A stretch of 64,000 nucleotides of DNA from Bradyrhizobium tropiciagri (GCF_018130545.1 NZ_JAFCKF010000010.1:124001-188000); one strand, 5' to 3'; counted from the first letter of the stretch, positions 16,233-24,691 are shown. Made by a program: numbers and translations. The notes: a model not told the origin generated them from the letters alone.

Positions 16233-16776
16233 TGCCGATCTCCTCTCGCCCTGCCGGAGAATGCTCCGGCGGCTCACCCGTCGCGCTATGCGAGCGGGAT
16301 CCCGTATCACCGGGTTGGGCGGCGCCCAGCGGCGCGCCCTCCTCGAGGTTCCGCATGAACAGATCGGGCTTGGCGGCGCTGACGCGATCCATCACGTCGG
16401 CAACGAGCCGGCCGCCGGAAGCGACGCGTTTGCCGACCTGAGCAACGAACATCTCGAACCGCTCGCGTCCGAGCGCACGCGCCGCGTCCTGATCCTGCGA
16501 GGGCAGCGGTGGCGTGATGGTCAGGTAGTAGCGGATGAAGAGCGCGATGGTTTCCGCCAGAACACCAAGGTCACGGTCCGCCCGTTCCAATTGCCGGCTC
16601 ATCCGGTCCAGCCGCCGGATCAGCGCCGCATCGCCGCTGGTGTCCCGTTCGGGGTTGAGAAAGCGATCCAGCGCAGCATCGACGATGGCCGATTTATTGG
16701 TCCCCGGGCGCTTGGCCGCGAGCTCAAGGCGCTGCGCCACGCTTTCGGAGACATAGGCCGACAGTTTCGGTTTCAT
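16225..16776 (-). CDS. CopG/ribbon-helix-helix type protein between traG and trbB
   Basis: The 183 aa protein starts with a ribbon-helix-helix-like segment (KPKLSAYVSESVAQRLELAA, TNKSAIVDAALDRFL), followed by a helical region (RRLDRMSRQLERADRDLGVL) and a disordered acidic tail. Such genes regularly lie between traG and trbB in alphaproteobacterial ICEs. It may regulate the transfer operon or act as a relaxosome accessory factor; this is inference. It starts 11 nt after the traG stop. Confidence 0.85.
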   Translation of the reverse strand: MKPKLSAYVSESVAQRLELAAKRPGTNKSAIVDAALDRFLNPERDTSGDAALIRRLDRMSRQLERADRDLGVLAETIALFIRYYLTITPPLPSQDQDAARALGRERFEMFVAQVGKRVASGGRLVADVMDRVSAAKPDLFMRNLEEGAPLGAAQPGDTGSRSHSATGEPPEHSPAGREEIGNV

Positions 16777-16787
16777 CGGGGTGCTCT

Positions 16788-18815
16788 TCAGAACGAGGGA
16801 AGAAGATCGTCATCGTCGCGGGTGACGGCGTGGGCGCGGCGAATGGTGCTGGAAGGACCCGCGGCCTGCTGCATCTGGCTGCGGTCGGCAGCGACATCGG
16901 ACTCATCTTCGAGCAGGAGCTCCTCGATGGCGCGAACATCGCCCGCGGGCGGCGCCGCCTCATCAAACAACGGCAATTGCTGCTTGAGACCGCCCTCCTC
17001 GTCGCCCGCCTGCAGAAGCTCGCGGTACGGCAGGGTCGCAAGGCGAAGGTCGACGGGCCGGACCTCGCCGCCCCAATTGTCCGGACGCACCGGAGGCCGA
17101 TCGGGATATTCGTCACCCGTCAGGGTTGGCGGCTTGCGCAGCCGGCCGACGAAGTTTGTGTCCTCATAGTGCCGCACCTTGAGCGCCCTGACGGGGGCAA
17201 GGCCCGAGACCAGAACGATGGCCTGGTCCGGCGGCAGCTGCATGACTTCGCCCGGCGTCAATAAGGGACGCGCGGTCTCCTGACGGCTGACCATGACATG
17301 ACCGAGCCAGGGGGCCAGCCGATGACCCGCATAGTTGCGCTGCGCGCGTAGTTCGGTTGCGGTGCCCAGAGCGTCCGAGATCCGCCTGGCAGTGCGCTCG
17401 TCATTCGCGGCGAAGGCAATGCGAACGTGGCAATTGTCGAGGATCGAATTGTTGTCGCCGTATGCTTTGACGATCTGGTTGAGCGACTGCGCGATCAGGT
17501 AGGCGCGGATCCCGTATCCGGCCATGAATGCGAGCGCGCTTTCGAAGAAATCGAGCCGGCCGAGCGCAGGAAACTCATCGAGCATCATCAGGAGCTGGCG
17601 GTGCCTTCGGCCGGCCGCATCGACGTTCAAGGTTTCGGTCAGCCGGCGGCCGATCTGATTGAGGATCAGCCTGATCAGCGGCTTGGTGCGGCTGATGTCC
17701 GACGGCGGAACGACGAGATAGAGCGTGACAGGCTTTTCGGCGCTCACGAGATCGGCGATGCGCCAGTCGCAACTTTCGGTGTTTCGGCTGACGACGGGAT
17801 CGCGATAGAGGCCGAGAAAGCTCACGGCGGTCGACAGGACGCCCGAGCGTTCGTTTTCGGACTTGTTCAGAAGCTCGCGCGCCGTCGCGGCGACGACTGG
17901 ATGCACCTTCGGCTCAGTCTTGGTGCCAAGATGGTTGGTCGCGAGCATGATCCTGAGCGTCTTCTCAAAGGACTGCGCGGGATCGGCCAGGATTTCGGTA
18001 ACTCGAGTGAGCGTCTTGTTCTCTTCGGCATAGAGGACGTGAAGGATGACGCCGACCAGCAGCGAATGGCTGGTCTTCTCCCAATGGGTACGGCGCTCGA
18101 GCGCACCTTCGGGATCGACCAGAATGTCGGCGATGTTCTGGACGTCGCGGACTTCGGCCGGACCCTTGCGCACTTCAAGCAGCGGATTGTAACGCGCGCT
18201 TTTTGAATCCGTCGGATTGAACAGCAGGCAATGCGAGAAGGTCGATCGCCAGCCGGACGTCAATTGCCAGTTTTCGCCCTTGATGTCGTGCACGACCGCA
18301 GACGACGTCCAGGACAACAGCGTCGGCAGCACGAGACCAACGCCCTTGCCCGACCGCGTCGGCGCAAAGCACATGACGTGTTCCGGTCCGTCGTGCCGGA
18401 GATAATTGTTCTCGACGCGCCCGAGAAACACGCCTCTGGGCGCAAACAGGCCAGCTTCCTTGATCTCTCTGGAATTGGCCCAGCGCGCCGAGCCGTAAGT
18501 CGTCACCAACTGGCTTTGCCGCGCCCGCCACACCGAGTTGACGATCGCAAACAGCGCACCGGCAACGCCGCCGGTCGCGGCAATGGCACCGCCCTCTTCA
18601 AAGATTTCAGGTGCGTAGGCCTCGTAGGCGAACCACCATTCGAACAACCGCCACGGCAGATAGACGGGATAGCCGACGACCAGGAACCAGGGTTCGCCGA
18701 GCCGCTGCTGAAAGCCGAGCGCCGCGGCGGTCCATTGCGTCGCGCCCCATGTCGACGCAGCGATGATGCCGAACACGATCGTGATCTGGCCGACGTAGAT
18801 TTTTGCCGGAAACAT
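16788..18815 (-). CDS. traG: Conjugal transfer coupling protein TraG (VirD4)
   Basis: The 675 aa type IV coupling protein brings the relaxase-DNA complex to the mating channel. It has N-terminal transmembrane helices within residues 1-110, then YGSARWA, Walker A PTRSGKGVG near residue 155, HDIKGENW, and Walker B LMMLDEFPALG near residue 408. IAQSLNQIVKAYG and a long acidic C-terminal tail follow. It heads the traG-copG-trb transcript, and the 436-bp upstream gap carries nested inverted repeats. Confidence 0.96.
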   Translation of the reverse strand: MFPAKIYVGQITIVFGIIAASTWGATQWTAAALGFQQRLGEPWFLVVGYPVYLPWRLFEWWFAYEAYAPEIFEEGGAIAATGGVAGALFAIVNSVWRARQSQLVTTYGSARWANSREIKEAGLFAPRGVFLGRVENNYLRHDGPEHVMCFAPTRSGKGVGLVLPTLLSWTSSAVVHDIKGENWQLTSGWRSTFSHCLLFNPTDSKSARYNPLLEVRKGPAEVRDVQNIADILVDPEGALERRTHWEKTSHSLLVGVILHVLYAEENKTLTRVTEILADPAQSFEKTLRIMLATNHLGTKTEPKVHPVVAATARELLNKSENERSGVLSTAVSFLGLYRDPVVSRNTESCDWRIADLVSAEKPVTLYLVVPPSDISRTKPLIRLILNQIGRRLTETLNVDAAGRRHRQLLMMLDEFPALGRLDFFESALAFMAGYGIRAYLIAQSLNQIVKAYGDNNSILDNCHVRIAFAANDERTARRISDALGTATELRAQRNYAGHRLAPWLGHVMVSRQETARPLLTPGEVMQLPPDQAIVLVSGLAPVRALKVRHYEDTNFVGRLRKPPTLTGDEYPDRPPVRPDNWGGEVRPVDLRLATLPYRELLQAGDEEGGLKQQLPLFDEAAPPAGDVRAIEELLLEDESDVAADRSQMQQAAGPSSTIRRAHAVTRDDDDLLPSF

Positions 18816-18950
18816 TCCGCTCGCCCCATCCCCTCACGCAACGTGAGCGGCGCGATGAAAGGGGCCAATGCGCTTCGCGTTCAATCGAAATAAAAATCGT
18901 GTCCGGGAAGCGAGAGCAACATCGATCGGGCACACGAAGACGAGAAGGAC

Positions 18951-19022
18951 CTTCGTCCAGTTTCGGCAAGGATGATCCATCACCTCAACAAAAGGTGAGC
19001 TGTTGGCTCAAACTGGACGAAG
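18951..19022. repeat. Nested inverted repeats upstream of traG
   Basis: A perfect 13-bp inverted repeat (CTTCGTCCAGTTT at 18951-18963, AAACTGGACGAAG at 19010-19022) encloses 46 nt. That interval contains a second inverted repeat, TCACCT / AGGTGA (18980-18985, 18993-18998). It lies in the non-coding gap between traG and the divergent nucleotidyltransferase. Candidate roles are origin of transfer, operator or attenuator; none is proven. The rest of 18816-19132 holds nothing else I can name. Confidence 0.55.
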
Positions 19023-19132
19023 CTTGATGCGCACGAGCACGTGCCCGAGGCGGGCATGGGACAAAGGGGGCGGAACCGGGCAAACATCCCGATTGATGGG
19101 CCGATTCGCCGTGAAACCTGGGCTAACCGCAA

Positions 19133-19216
19133 TTATACTCAGCCTGCGGACTGAGTATAAACAGGCTGGACGCCGGGTTCCACCCCTCTTATACTCAATC
19201 CGCAGACTGAGTATAA
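19133..19216. promoter_or_regulatory. Two 28-bp palindromes in head-to-head arrangement
   Basis: Copy 1 (19133-19160) has 10-bp arms TTATACTCAG / CTGAGTATAA around CCTGCGGA. Copy 2 (19189-19216) has arms TTATACTCA / TGAGTATAA. Copy 2 equals the reverse complement of copy 1 at 26 of 28 positions. They are separated by exactly 28 bp. Each arm contains TATACT, a possible -10 box; CTGGAC at 19166-19171 lies 18 nt before the second one. The likely role is a double operator for the downstream nucleotidyltransferase. Confidence 0.65.
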
Positions 19217-19253
19217 ACCTTGGAAACGACCATTAGACCTTGGAAACGACCAT
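19217..19253 (+). repeat. Tandem duplication across the nucleotidyltransferase start
   Basis: The 17-mer ACCTTGGAAACGACCAT occurs at 19217-19233 and again at 19237-19253, a 20-bp period. The second copy ends in the ATG at 19252; the first has ATT. Both carry a TTG that could serve as an alternative start. Confidence 0.8.
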
Positions 19254-20601
19254 GCCGGCCCCCTCCCTGGTTAGCCAGACGACCTATGCCGAGCTCCTGG
19301 AGCGCACCGCGATCGCCGCCTTCCAGGACGCCTTTGCGGACAACGGCTCGTTCACGGCCAAGAACATCGGTGGCCGCAAGTATTGGTACTTCCAGACCGG
19401 CACCGGCGCGGAACGGTCGCAGCGCTATGTCGGGCCGGAGACGCCGGAGCTGCTGGAGCGCATCGCCCACCACCAGGAGGTTCGCGAGGACGAGCGCGAG
19501 CGCCGCGCGCTGGTGTCCGCCCTTGTCCGATCGTTCAGTTTCCCTCGCCCCATTCCCGAGATCGGGGACATCGTCGCTGCACTTGCCCGGTCCGGCGTGT
19601 TCCGCCTTCGCGGCGTGCTCGTTGGAACGATCGCCTACCAAACCTATGCGGCCATGCTCGGCGTTCGTCTCTCCGCCGGCTCGCTGCAGACCGGCGACGT
19701 CGACATCGCCCAGTTCAAGAATGTCTCGGTGGCGGTTGAGGACTCCACGCCGCCCGTTCTCGAGGTGCTGAAGGAAGTCGACAAATCCTTTCGTGCCGTT
19801 CCTCACGTATCTGACGGCAGGCGCGTCACCAGCTATGCGGCCAAGGGCGGCTTGCGCGTCGACTTTCTCACGCCCCATCAGGGCAAGGAGACCGCCCGCC
19901 CCCAAAAGCTGCCCGCCCTGAACACCGACGCCCAGCCGCTGCGCTTCCTGGACTTCCTGATCCGCGATCCCGAACCCGCGGTGATCCTGCATGGCACCGG
20001 CATCTACGTGCACGTGCCGGCTCCGGCGCGCTATGCCGTCCACAAGCTGATCATCTCCCGCCGACGCCCGGAGGGGTTTGCAAAGCGCGACAAGGACCTG
20101 CAGCAGTCCGAGGCCCTGCTTGCAGCGCTGGCCGAAAAACGTCCGCATGAGCTGAAATCGGCATGGGAGGAAGCGCACGGCCGAGGTCCCAAATGGCGTC
20201 AATTGATGCTCGAAGGGCTTGCCTTGCTTGGGGCCCCCGTTCGCGACGCGGTGCTCAAGACCATTGAGGCGCCTCGTTCGATCATTACCGGCATCGATCT
20301 TTCCTTCGACAATCCCCAAGTTCGCTATGACCTCAGCCGCGACGTCGTGACGTTCCAGGGAAAGGAGCCCGGCGGCGCGGTCAGCTGCGCAGTCAGCCGC
20401 GAGGCGCTGGACGACCATTTCGGTGCCGATGGTCGTGGGCAAGAGGGTCGCATTGATGCGTTCCTCAAGAACAGGTCGAGGATCGAACAGATCGCTCGCG
20501 CCAAGTACATCTCCTCCCCGGTCGATGAGCCCGGCGCCGTTCTGGTCAAGACCTCCGACGTCGGGAGTTTTCCGGCTCGACGAGCGCCCAGGCGGAAGTA
20601 A
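19252..20601 (+). CDS. Nucleotidyltransferase-fold protein (GSU2403 type)
   Basis: This 449 aa protein is the only plus-strand gene inside the transfer region. The nucleotidyltransferase signature is visible: GT near residue 123 (GVLVGTIAYQTYAAMLG), the metal-binding DVD in GDVDIAQF at about 149-151, and a third acidic residue in RVDFLTP near 203. The N-terminal 90 residues (RKYWYFQTG, RSQRYVGPETPELL) and a helical C-terminal half complete the family architecture. The substrate is unknown. Some proteins with this fold (AbiEii/MenT) act as toxins, but no antitoxin gene is adjacent. A TTG start at 19240 is possible. It converges on the relaxase with an 8-bp gap. Confidence 0.8.
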   Translation: MPAPSLVSQTTYAELLERTAIAAFQDAFADNGSFTAKNIGGRKYWYFQTGTGAERSQRYVGPETPELLERIAHHQEVREDERERRALVSALVRSFSFPRPIPEIGDIVAALARSGVFRLRGVLVGTIAYQTYAAMLGVRLSAGSLQTGDVDIAQFKNVSVAVEDSTPPVLEVLKEVDKSFRAVPHVSDGRRVTSYAAKGGLRVDFLTPHQGKETARPQKLPALNTDAQPLRFLDFLIRDPEPAVILHGTGIYVHVPAPARYAVHKLIISRRRPEGFAKRDKDLQQSEALLAALAEKRPHELKSAWEEAHGRGPKWRQLMLEGLALLGAPVRDAVLKTIEAPRSIITGIDLSFDNPQVRYDLSRDVVTFQGKEPGGAVSCAVSREALDDHFGADGRGQEGRIDAFLKNRSRIEQIARAKYISSPVDEPGAVLVKTSDVGSFPARRAPRRK

Positions 20602-20609
20602 GTCCGTCG

Positions 20610-22589
20610 TCATCGCCCAAGCCCGCGCTTGATGCCGATCGACCAGGATATGCCCTCCCCGCCGACACTGCCGCTGACCAGCTGTCCGCGTGCCCGCTCC
20701 AGCACCGGCCGCCAAGGTACCAGTGCAAACTCATGGGATCGCTCGATCACGGCGAAGCGTCCGCTGTTCAGCGTCAGCATGCGCCGGCAGACCCCGCTGA
20801 CCTTGTCGCCGGGTTTCACACCAACATGCTCAAGTCCGGTGCGCGCGGATATCTCCGCGGCGGTCCGCGCCAGCTCGCGCGCCTCGAGCGTCCCAAGCAT
20901 GTTCCGTGCATAGCGCACCTGCCCCTCCTGCTCTCGCGCCAGCCCCTGGTCGACCAGCCATTGCCGCCTGGCGCGCAGGGCGGTTTCGACATCTGCGCCA
21001 AAGCCGGCCGATGCGACCCCATCGGGCTCCTTCGCAACCAGCGTACGATCGAGCCAGGTCGCCCCCAGTGCCTGCGGCAGGTCCTCAAGCCTCTGCCATG
21101 AGAGCACCGAGATCTGCACCGGATTGCGCGAGCGCTGGCCTTTCTCGTACTTGAGCGCCCCCTCGAGATAGTCCTGGCCCACGCTCCAGCTGCCGTCGGC
21201 ACGACGGCTGACCACTCGCTCGCGCCGCATGGCTTCGAGACGCCGCACATGAGCCCCAACAAACTCGCCCGATGCCTGCGGATCGAACTGCCGATGCAGG
21301 CGGTCGCTGTAGCTGCCGCCATGCGCAGCGGCGATTTCGACGATCGTCCGATCGATTTCGCGGGGCTCGGCGGAACGCGCCCTGAGCTCGACGATGGTGT
21401 TTCGAACCGGCGCTTCCTGATTGCCGCCGAGCGCACCGAGTTCGGCATAGTAGGTCCGCCCGTCGACCCCATCGATCACAACGTACCGGCGCTCGGTCAG
21501 CTCATCCGCAAACCCTTCGCCGACGATCCGCCCGACCAGGCGCCGGCCGCCCTGTTCCGGATCGAAGATCGCGTAGTCACCGGCAGCCTTTGAGACTCCT
21601 GCCGCCGCCAGCTCGCGATGCATGGTCTTGATGATGTCGCCGCGCTTCCCCATTCGTCTGAGCCTCTGTTCAAGCTCGGCATCGATGCGCCAGCGGCCCG
21701 GTTCGCTCTCTTCCGCCAACCCCATCCGCTCCAACGTTCGCAGCCGTCCCATGCGCGCCGTCTGCCAGGCGGGTTCCTGTCCGGACAGCGGACCCAGCTC
21801 AAGAACCCCGTCCGGAGCATCACGAATGACCGCCCGGTCGAGCCGCGTGAGCCGCTCGGCTCCGATCTCCTGCTGGAGCTTGCGCGCGGCCTCGATCTCC
21901 GTTTCAGGGCCGAGCTCCCGCGTGATGAGCTCGGCAGCCCGCGACCGGAAGCCGTGAGTGATGTAGTCGCGCGCGATGACGAGATCGCCGCCCTGGTCAT
22001 CACTGCCGCGCACGACGATGTGGGCATGCGGATGGCCGGTGTTGAAGTGATCGGCGGCGACCCAGTCGAGCCGGGTGCCGAGGTCCTGCTCCATCTGCCG
22101 CATGAGGTCGCGCACGAACGATTTCAGGTCCGACAGCTCGGCGCTGTCCTCTGGCGCCACGATGAAGCGAAACTGGTGGCGATCGCCGTTGCTACGCTCG
22201 GTGAACGTCTTGCCGTCGGCGCGGTCATTGCCGGCGTCGTAGAGCTCACCTGGTTCGCCCTCGCGCGTAACACCGTCGCGCTGGACATAGCGCAGGTGAG
22301 CCCGCACGGCACCGGTGTCACCGGCCTTGATCCGTACGATCCGCGCCTTGATCACGACACGGCGCTGGCCCGGACTGCGTCCACGCGCCGCGAGCACCGC
22401 ACCTTGCGCGCGACCGCGGCCGATGCGAGCGCCCGTAAATGAGGAAGCCGCTCGTGCACTGACACCCGCCTTGACACCCGCTTTGGTCACTTCCTGACGG
22501 ACGCGGCGAAGATAGCTGGCTGTCCGCCTGGCCTTGCGATTGCGAATCCGCCCGAGCTTGACGTCGAATTCATCATCGATCTCTCGCAT
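20610..22589 (-). CDS. Relaxase/mobilization nuclease with DUF3363 domain (RlxS/TraI-like)
   Basis: The 659 aa DNA-nicking enzyme initiates transfer. The relaxase domain has VRAHLRYVQRDG, RFIVAPEDSAEL and the metal-binding histidine motif GHPHAHIVVRG near residue 187. RDYITHGFRSRAAELITRELGP follows, and then the long DUF3363 region to the end. The start at 22589 (MREIDDEFDVKLGRIRNR) matches the family; the open frame extends 45 codons further without similarity. This relaxase class (MOBP, DUF3363) is the one used by rhizobial symbiosis ICEs. The nick site is unknown. Confidence 0.93.
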   Translation of the reverse strand: MREIDDEFDVKLGRIRNRKARRTASYLRRVRQEVTKAGVKAGVSARAASSFTGARIGRGRAQGAVLAARGRSPGQRRVVIKARIVRIKAGDTGAVRAHLRYVQRDGVTREGEPGELYDAGNDRADGKTFTERSNGDRHQFRFIVAPEDSAELSDLKSFVRDLMRQMEQDLGTRLDWVAADHFNTGHPHAHIVVRGSDDQGGDLVIARDYITHGFRSRAAELITRELGPETEIEAARKLQQEIGAERLTRLDRAVIRDAPDGVLELGPLSGQEPAWQTARMGRLRTLERMGLAEESEPGRWRIDAELEQRLRRMGKRGDIIKTMHRELAAAGVSKAAGDYAIFDPEQGGRRLVGRIVGEGFADELTERRYVVIDGVDGRTYYAELGALGGNQEAPVRNTIVELRARSAEPREIDRTIVEIAAAHGGSYSDRLHRQFDPQASGEFVGAHVRRLEAMRRERVVSRRADGSWSVGQDYLEGALKYEKGQRSRNPVQISVLSWQRLEDLPQALGATWLDRTLVAKEPDGVASAGFGADVETALRARRQWLVDQGLAREQEGQVRYARNMLGTLEARELARTAAEISARTGLEHVGVKPGDKVSGVCRRMLTLNSGRFAVIERSHEFALVPWRPVLERARGQLVSGSVGGEGISWSIGIKRGLGR

Positions 22590-22934
22590 CGCCTGCATCC
22601 GCCCTTTGGAGAAATGGCCGATATGTGGGGCGTGCAAGCGTTCGCCAAGACGCAGACGCAATTGCACAAGACCACCATTGCGTTGGTTCGAACATGGCGA
22701 CGGCGGAGATCGCGATAGCGCCACAATCCTGGATGTGCAGACAACGACTTAGGCCTCACCGAGCGCCAGTGCTTTAATCTTGCAGGTGGTGCTGCTCTGC
22801 CGTCGACCGTTGATCTCGATGGACGAGCTTGTCTTGCTGCCTGAGTGCTCTCTGGCAGGTTGGCCAGCAAGGCGCGTGCGTGGAGCGCGATGTGCGCCCT
22901 TCGGGCGCACGCACGATCGTCGCCATGGGCCGTC
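22590..22934. other. Gap between traF and relaxase with a strong hairpin
   Basis: This is 345 bases with no credible gene. A perfect 8-bp inverted repeat GTGCGCCC / GGGCGCAC with a 3-nt loop lies at 22892-22910, 25 bp past the traF stop, and is flanked by outer CGTGCG / CGCACG arms. It may end the traF transcript or belong to the origin of transfer. Confidence 0.5.
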
Positions 22935-23474
22935 TCAATTGTCCGGATTCCACGTCCAGAGCGGCCGTGCGACACCCAGAATATCGCAGCGCAAGACCGG
23001 TCCGAAGTACCGCGAGTCGAAGGAACGAGGATGGGGCTGCAGCAGGAAATACTCTCCCTCCACCAATCTCATGCACCCCTCCCAGGACGGCAGCGGTCGC
23101 CCTTCTCCATCCCGCTCGAGCACCTCGGCAATGACCTTGCCGTTGACGGAGATGGTGCCGATCGGCTCTCTTGCGCGGCAGACTTCGTCACCGCCGCTGG
23201 CCTCGACCCGCTTCAGAAGCGGCACCGGATCCGGAAGGATCTCGTACGCCGCGATGAGGAGCTCAATCGGAGCTGACGGCTTGAAGACCGCGAGCTCGCC
23301 GCGCGCCGGCAAGCGCTGCTCCAGGTAGTAGAGGCCAAGCGGCGCGCTGCCCGAGGCATTGTAGATCAGCAGCGGGACTGCGGGCGCCGGCGACATCAGA
23401 AGTGTAATGATGCCGAACCACATGGCCGCGAGGATCGTGGTCCGGCGCCACGTCTTGCTGCGATCAATCGGCAT
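22935..23474 (-). CDS. traF: Conjugative transfer signal peptidase TraF (S26 family)
   Basis: The 179 aa serine peptidase has an N-terminal membrane helix (TILAAMWFGIITLLM). The catalytic serine lies in YNASGSAPLGLYYL near residues 42-44 and the catalytic lysine in LLKRVEASGGDEVC. The C-terminal YFLLQPHPRSFDSRYFGPV box is typical of TraF. TraF matures the TrbC pilin. ATG 23474 lies inside the end of the excisionase gene (11-nt overlap), indicating coupling. Confidence 0.92.
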   Translation of the reverse strand: MPIDRSKTWRRTTILAAMWFGIITLLMSPAPAVPLLIYNASGSAPLGLYYLEQRLPARGELAVFKPSAPIELLIAAYEILPDPVPLLKRVEASGGDEVCRAREPIGTISVNGKVIAEVLERDGEGRPLPSWEGCMRLVEGEYFLLQPHPRSFDSRYFGPVLRCDILGVARPLWTWNPDN

Positions 23475-23682
23475 CGGAGGTCGACTTCCGCTTGCTTGCC
23501 TGCGACCATTCGACGAGGTCCTCGATATGGTAACGGACGTAGCGTCCATGCTTGCGATAGGCAGGTCCTCGGCCCTGGACCCGCATTTTTTCAAGCGTGT
23601 TCTTGGTGAGCCTGAGCCAGGCGGCCGCTTCCACCGTGTTGAGGAATGGCTTTTCCGGTTCCTTGTCGTCACTCTTTGACAT
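23464..23682 (-). CDS. Helix-turn-helix excisionase, RdfS/AlpA-like
   Basis: The 72 aa protein is a winged-helix MerR-like DNA-binding domain. It reads FLNTVEAAAWLRLTKNTLEK, then MRVQGRGPAYRKHGRYVRYH and IEDLVEWSQA, the standard AlpA/excisionase pattern. In the Mesorhizobium symbiosis ICE, rdfS encodes the recombination directionality factor and directly precedes traF. The same order here, with an 11-nt overlap, supports an excision role. This is inferred from context. Confidence 0.88.
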   Translation of the reverse strand: MSKSDDKEPEKPFLNTVEAAAWLRLTKNTLEKMRVQGRGPAYRKHGRYVRYHIEDLVEWSQASKRKSTSDAD

Positions 23683-23872
23683 GATCCAACGTTCCTTCCT
23701 GCACCTCGCACAACCAGGAGGTGCAAGAAGAAGCGTCGTCAGATCGCACGCGGTTTGAGGAGTGGCGAAGATGACGGCTGCTGTTTCGCCATCCCGCGCA
23801 AGGAAAGCTTGTCAATCGAGGGCGGCAAGCTCGGTCAATTCAGGATCGGGCCGGTAAAATGATCCGAGCGCG

Positions 23873-24691
23873 CTAGCTCAGGAGATCGCGGTAGCCGCCG
23901 TTCATCAATTCTATTCCCTTGGCCACAAGGCGTCGCACGCGATCCTTCAGGAACTGGCTCCGCCCGAGCCAGTCTTCGGCCACCTTCTGCTCACCAAAAA
24001 TGGTGATCGCGATCTGCCGATAGGTCTTGCCGTCCAGGCTCTCATCGAGCGCGATCAGTGCATGATGGAGACGTTCGTCGCTGGAAAATGCCGACCTCGG
24101 AGCAACTCGAGATTCTGGCTCGATGAAGCGCGCGAGGCGCTTGAGCAGCTCGGTCTGGGCGGTGAGATCGGCAAGGCCGTGCAGTTCGAACACCGGCGTA
24201 AAGGGCGCGGTCAGGACTGTGAGGCCGTGGATTTCGAGGGGGACATGAAGACCCCTGCCCTTGATGATGACTTGTGGAATTCCGTCGACGCCGATGATCG
24301 CACGCCGGTCGGCGTTGAAGTCGGCGAGCCGGCACACTTGCGTATCCTCACCCCGGCTTGGCTTCTTGGCATGGACGCGAACCACGCGCTTCAAGGCCCT
24401 TGCATGCCAGAACACCGCAGCCTCGTGGGCGCAGCGCATGGGGTCGGCGAAGGCGTGCAGCCCCCATCGTTCGGCCCGCGGAAACCGCCGCGGCAAACGC
24501 AGAAGCCGCGTCCCGTCCTTCAAGGTGATGCATGGCAGACGGCGCGGAACCGAGCATCGCCAATCGGCGATGTAGTCCTTGTTACGCCGCAAGAACTCCC
24601 ATGCCCAGTCCCCTCCATCAAACTCGGCGCGGTCGCAAAACGCGCCGTGATTGCCAGCGCGGCGGCACGGCGCAGTCATCGAGTCATTCAA
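23873..24691 (-). CDS. FseA-like DUF6499-DUF2285 regulator in one reading frame
   Basis: The protein has 272 aa. Residues 20-60 hold the DUF6499-type segment (GGDWAWEFLRRNKDYIADW). Residues 200-272 hold the DUF2285 domain (LDGKTYRQIAITIFGEQKV, DWLGRSQFLKDRVRRLVAKG). In Mesorhizobium ICEs the activator FseA is made from two genes joined by programmed frameshifting, and it turns on rdfS. Here both parts are in one continuous frame upstream of the rdfS-like gene. A transcription-activator role is inferred. The 190-bp gap to rdfS probably holds the target promoter. Confidence 0.82.
   Translation of the reverse strand: MNDSMTAPCRRAGNHGAFCDRAEFDGGDWAWEFLRRNKDYIADWRCSVPRRLPCITLKDGTRLLRLPRRFPRAERWGLHAFADPMRCAHEAAVFWHARALKRVVRVHAKKPSRGEDTQVCRLADFNADRRAIIGVDGIPQVIIKGRGLHVPLEIHGLTVLTAPFTPVFELHGLADLTAQTELLKRLARFIEPESRVAPRSAFSSDERLHHALIALDESLDGKTYRQIAITIFGEQKVAEDWLGRSQFLKDRVRRLVAKGIELMNGGYRDLLS

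Noticed and set aside
19133-19216. 28-bp palindromes as XerCD dif-like sites
   Set aside because: The length fits, but the arms are fully palindromic and do not resemble the asymmetric dif arms; an operator is more likely.
19195-20715. Long minus-strand frame of 506 codons opposite the nucleotidyltransferase
   Set aside because: It is a shadow of the plus-strand gene, which has the GT...DVD nucleotidyltransferase motif and its own start region.
20602-22589. A replication initiator/ParA module expected near the relaxase in some alphaproteobacterial ICEs
   Set aside because: No RepA, ParA or DUF2840-type gene is present between the relaxase and the DUF2285 gene, so it was not annotated.
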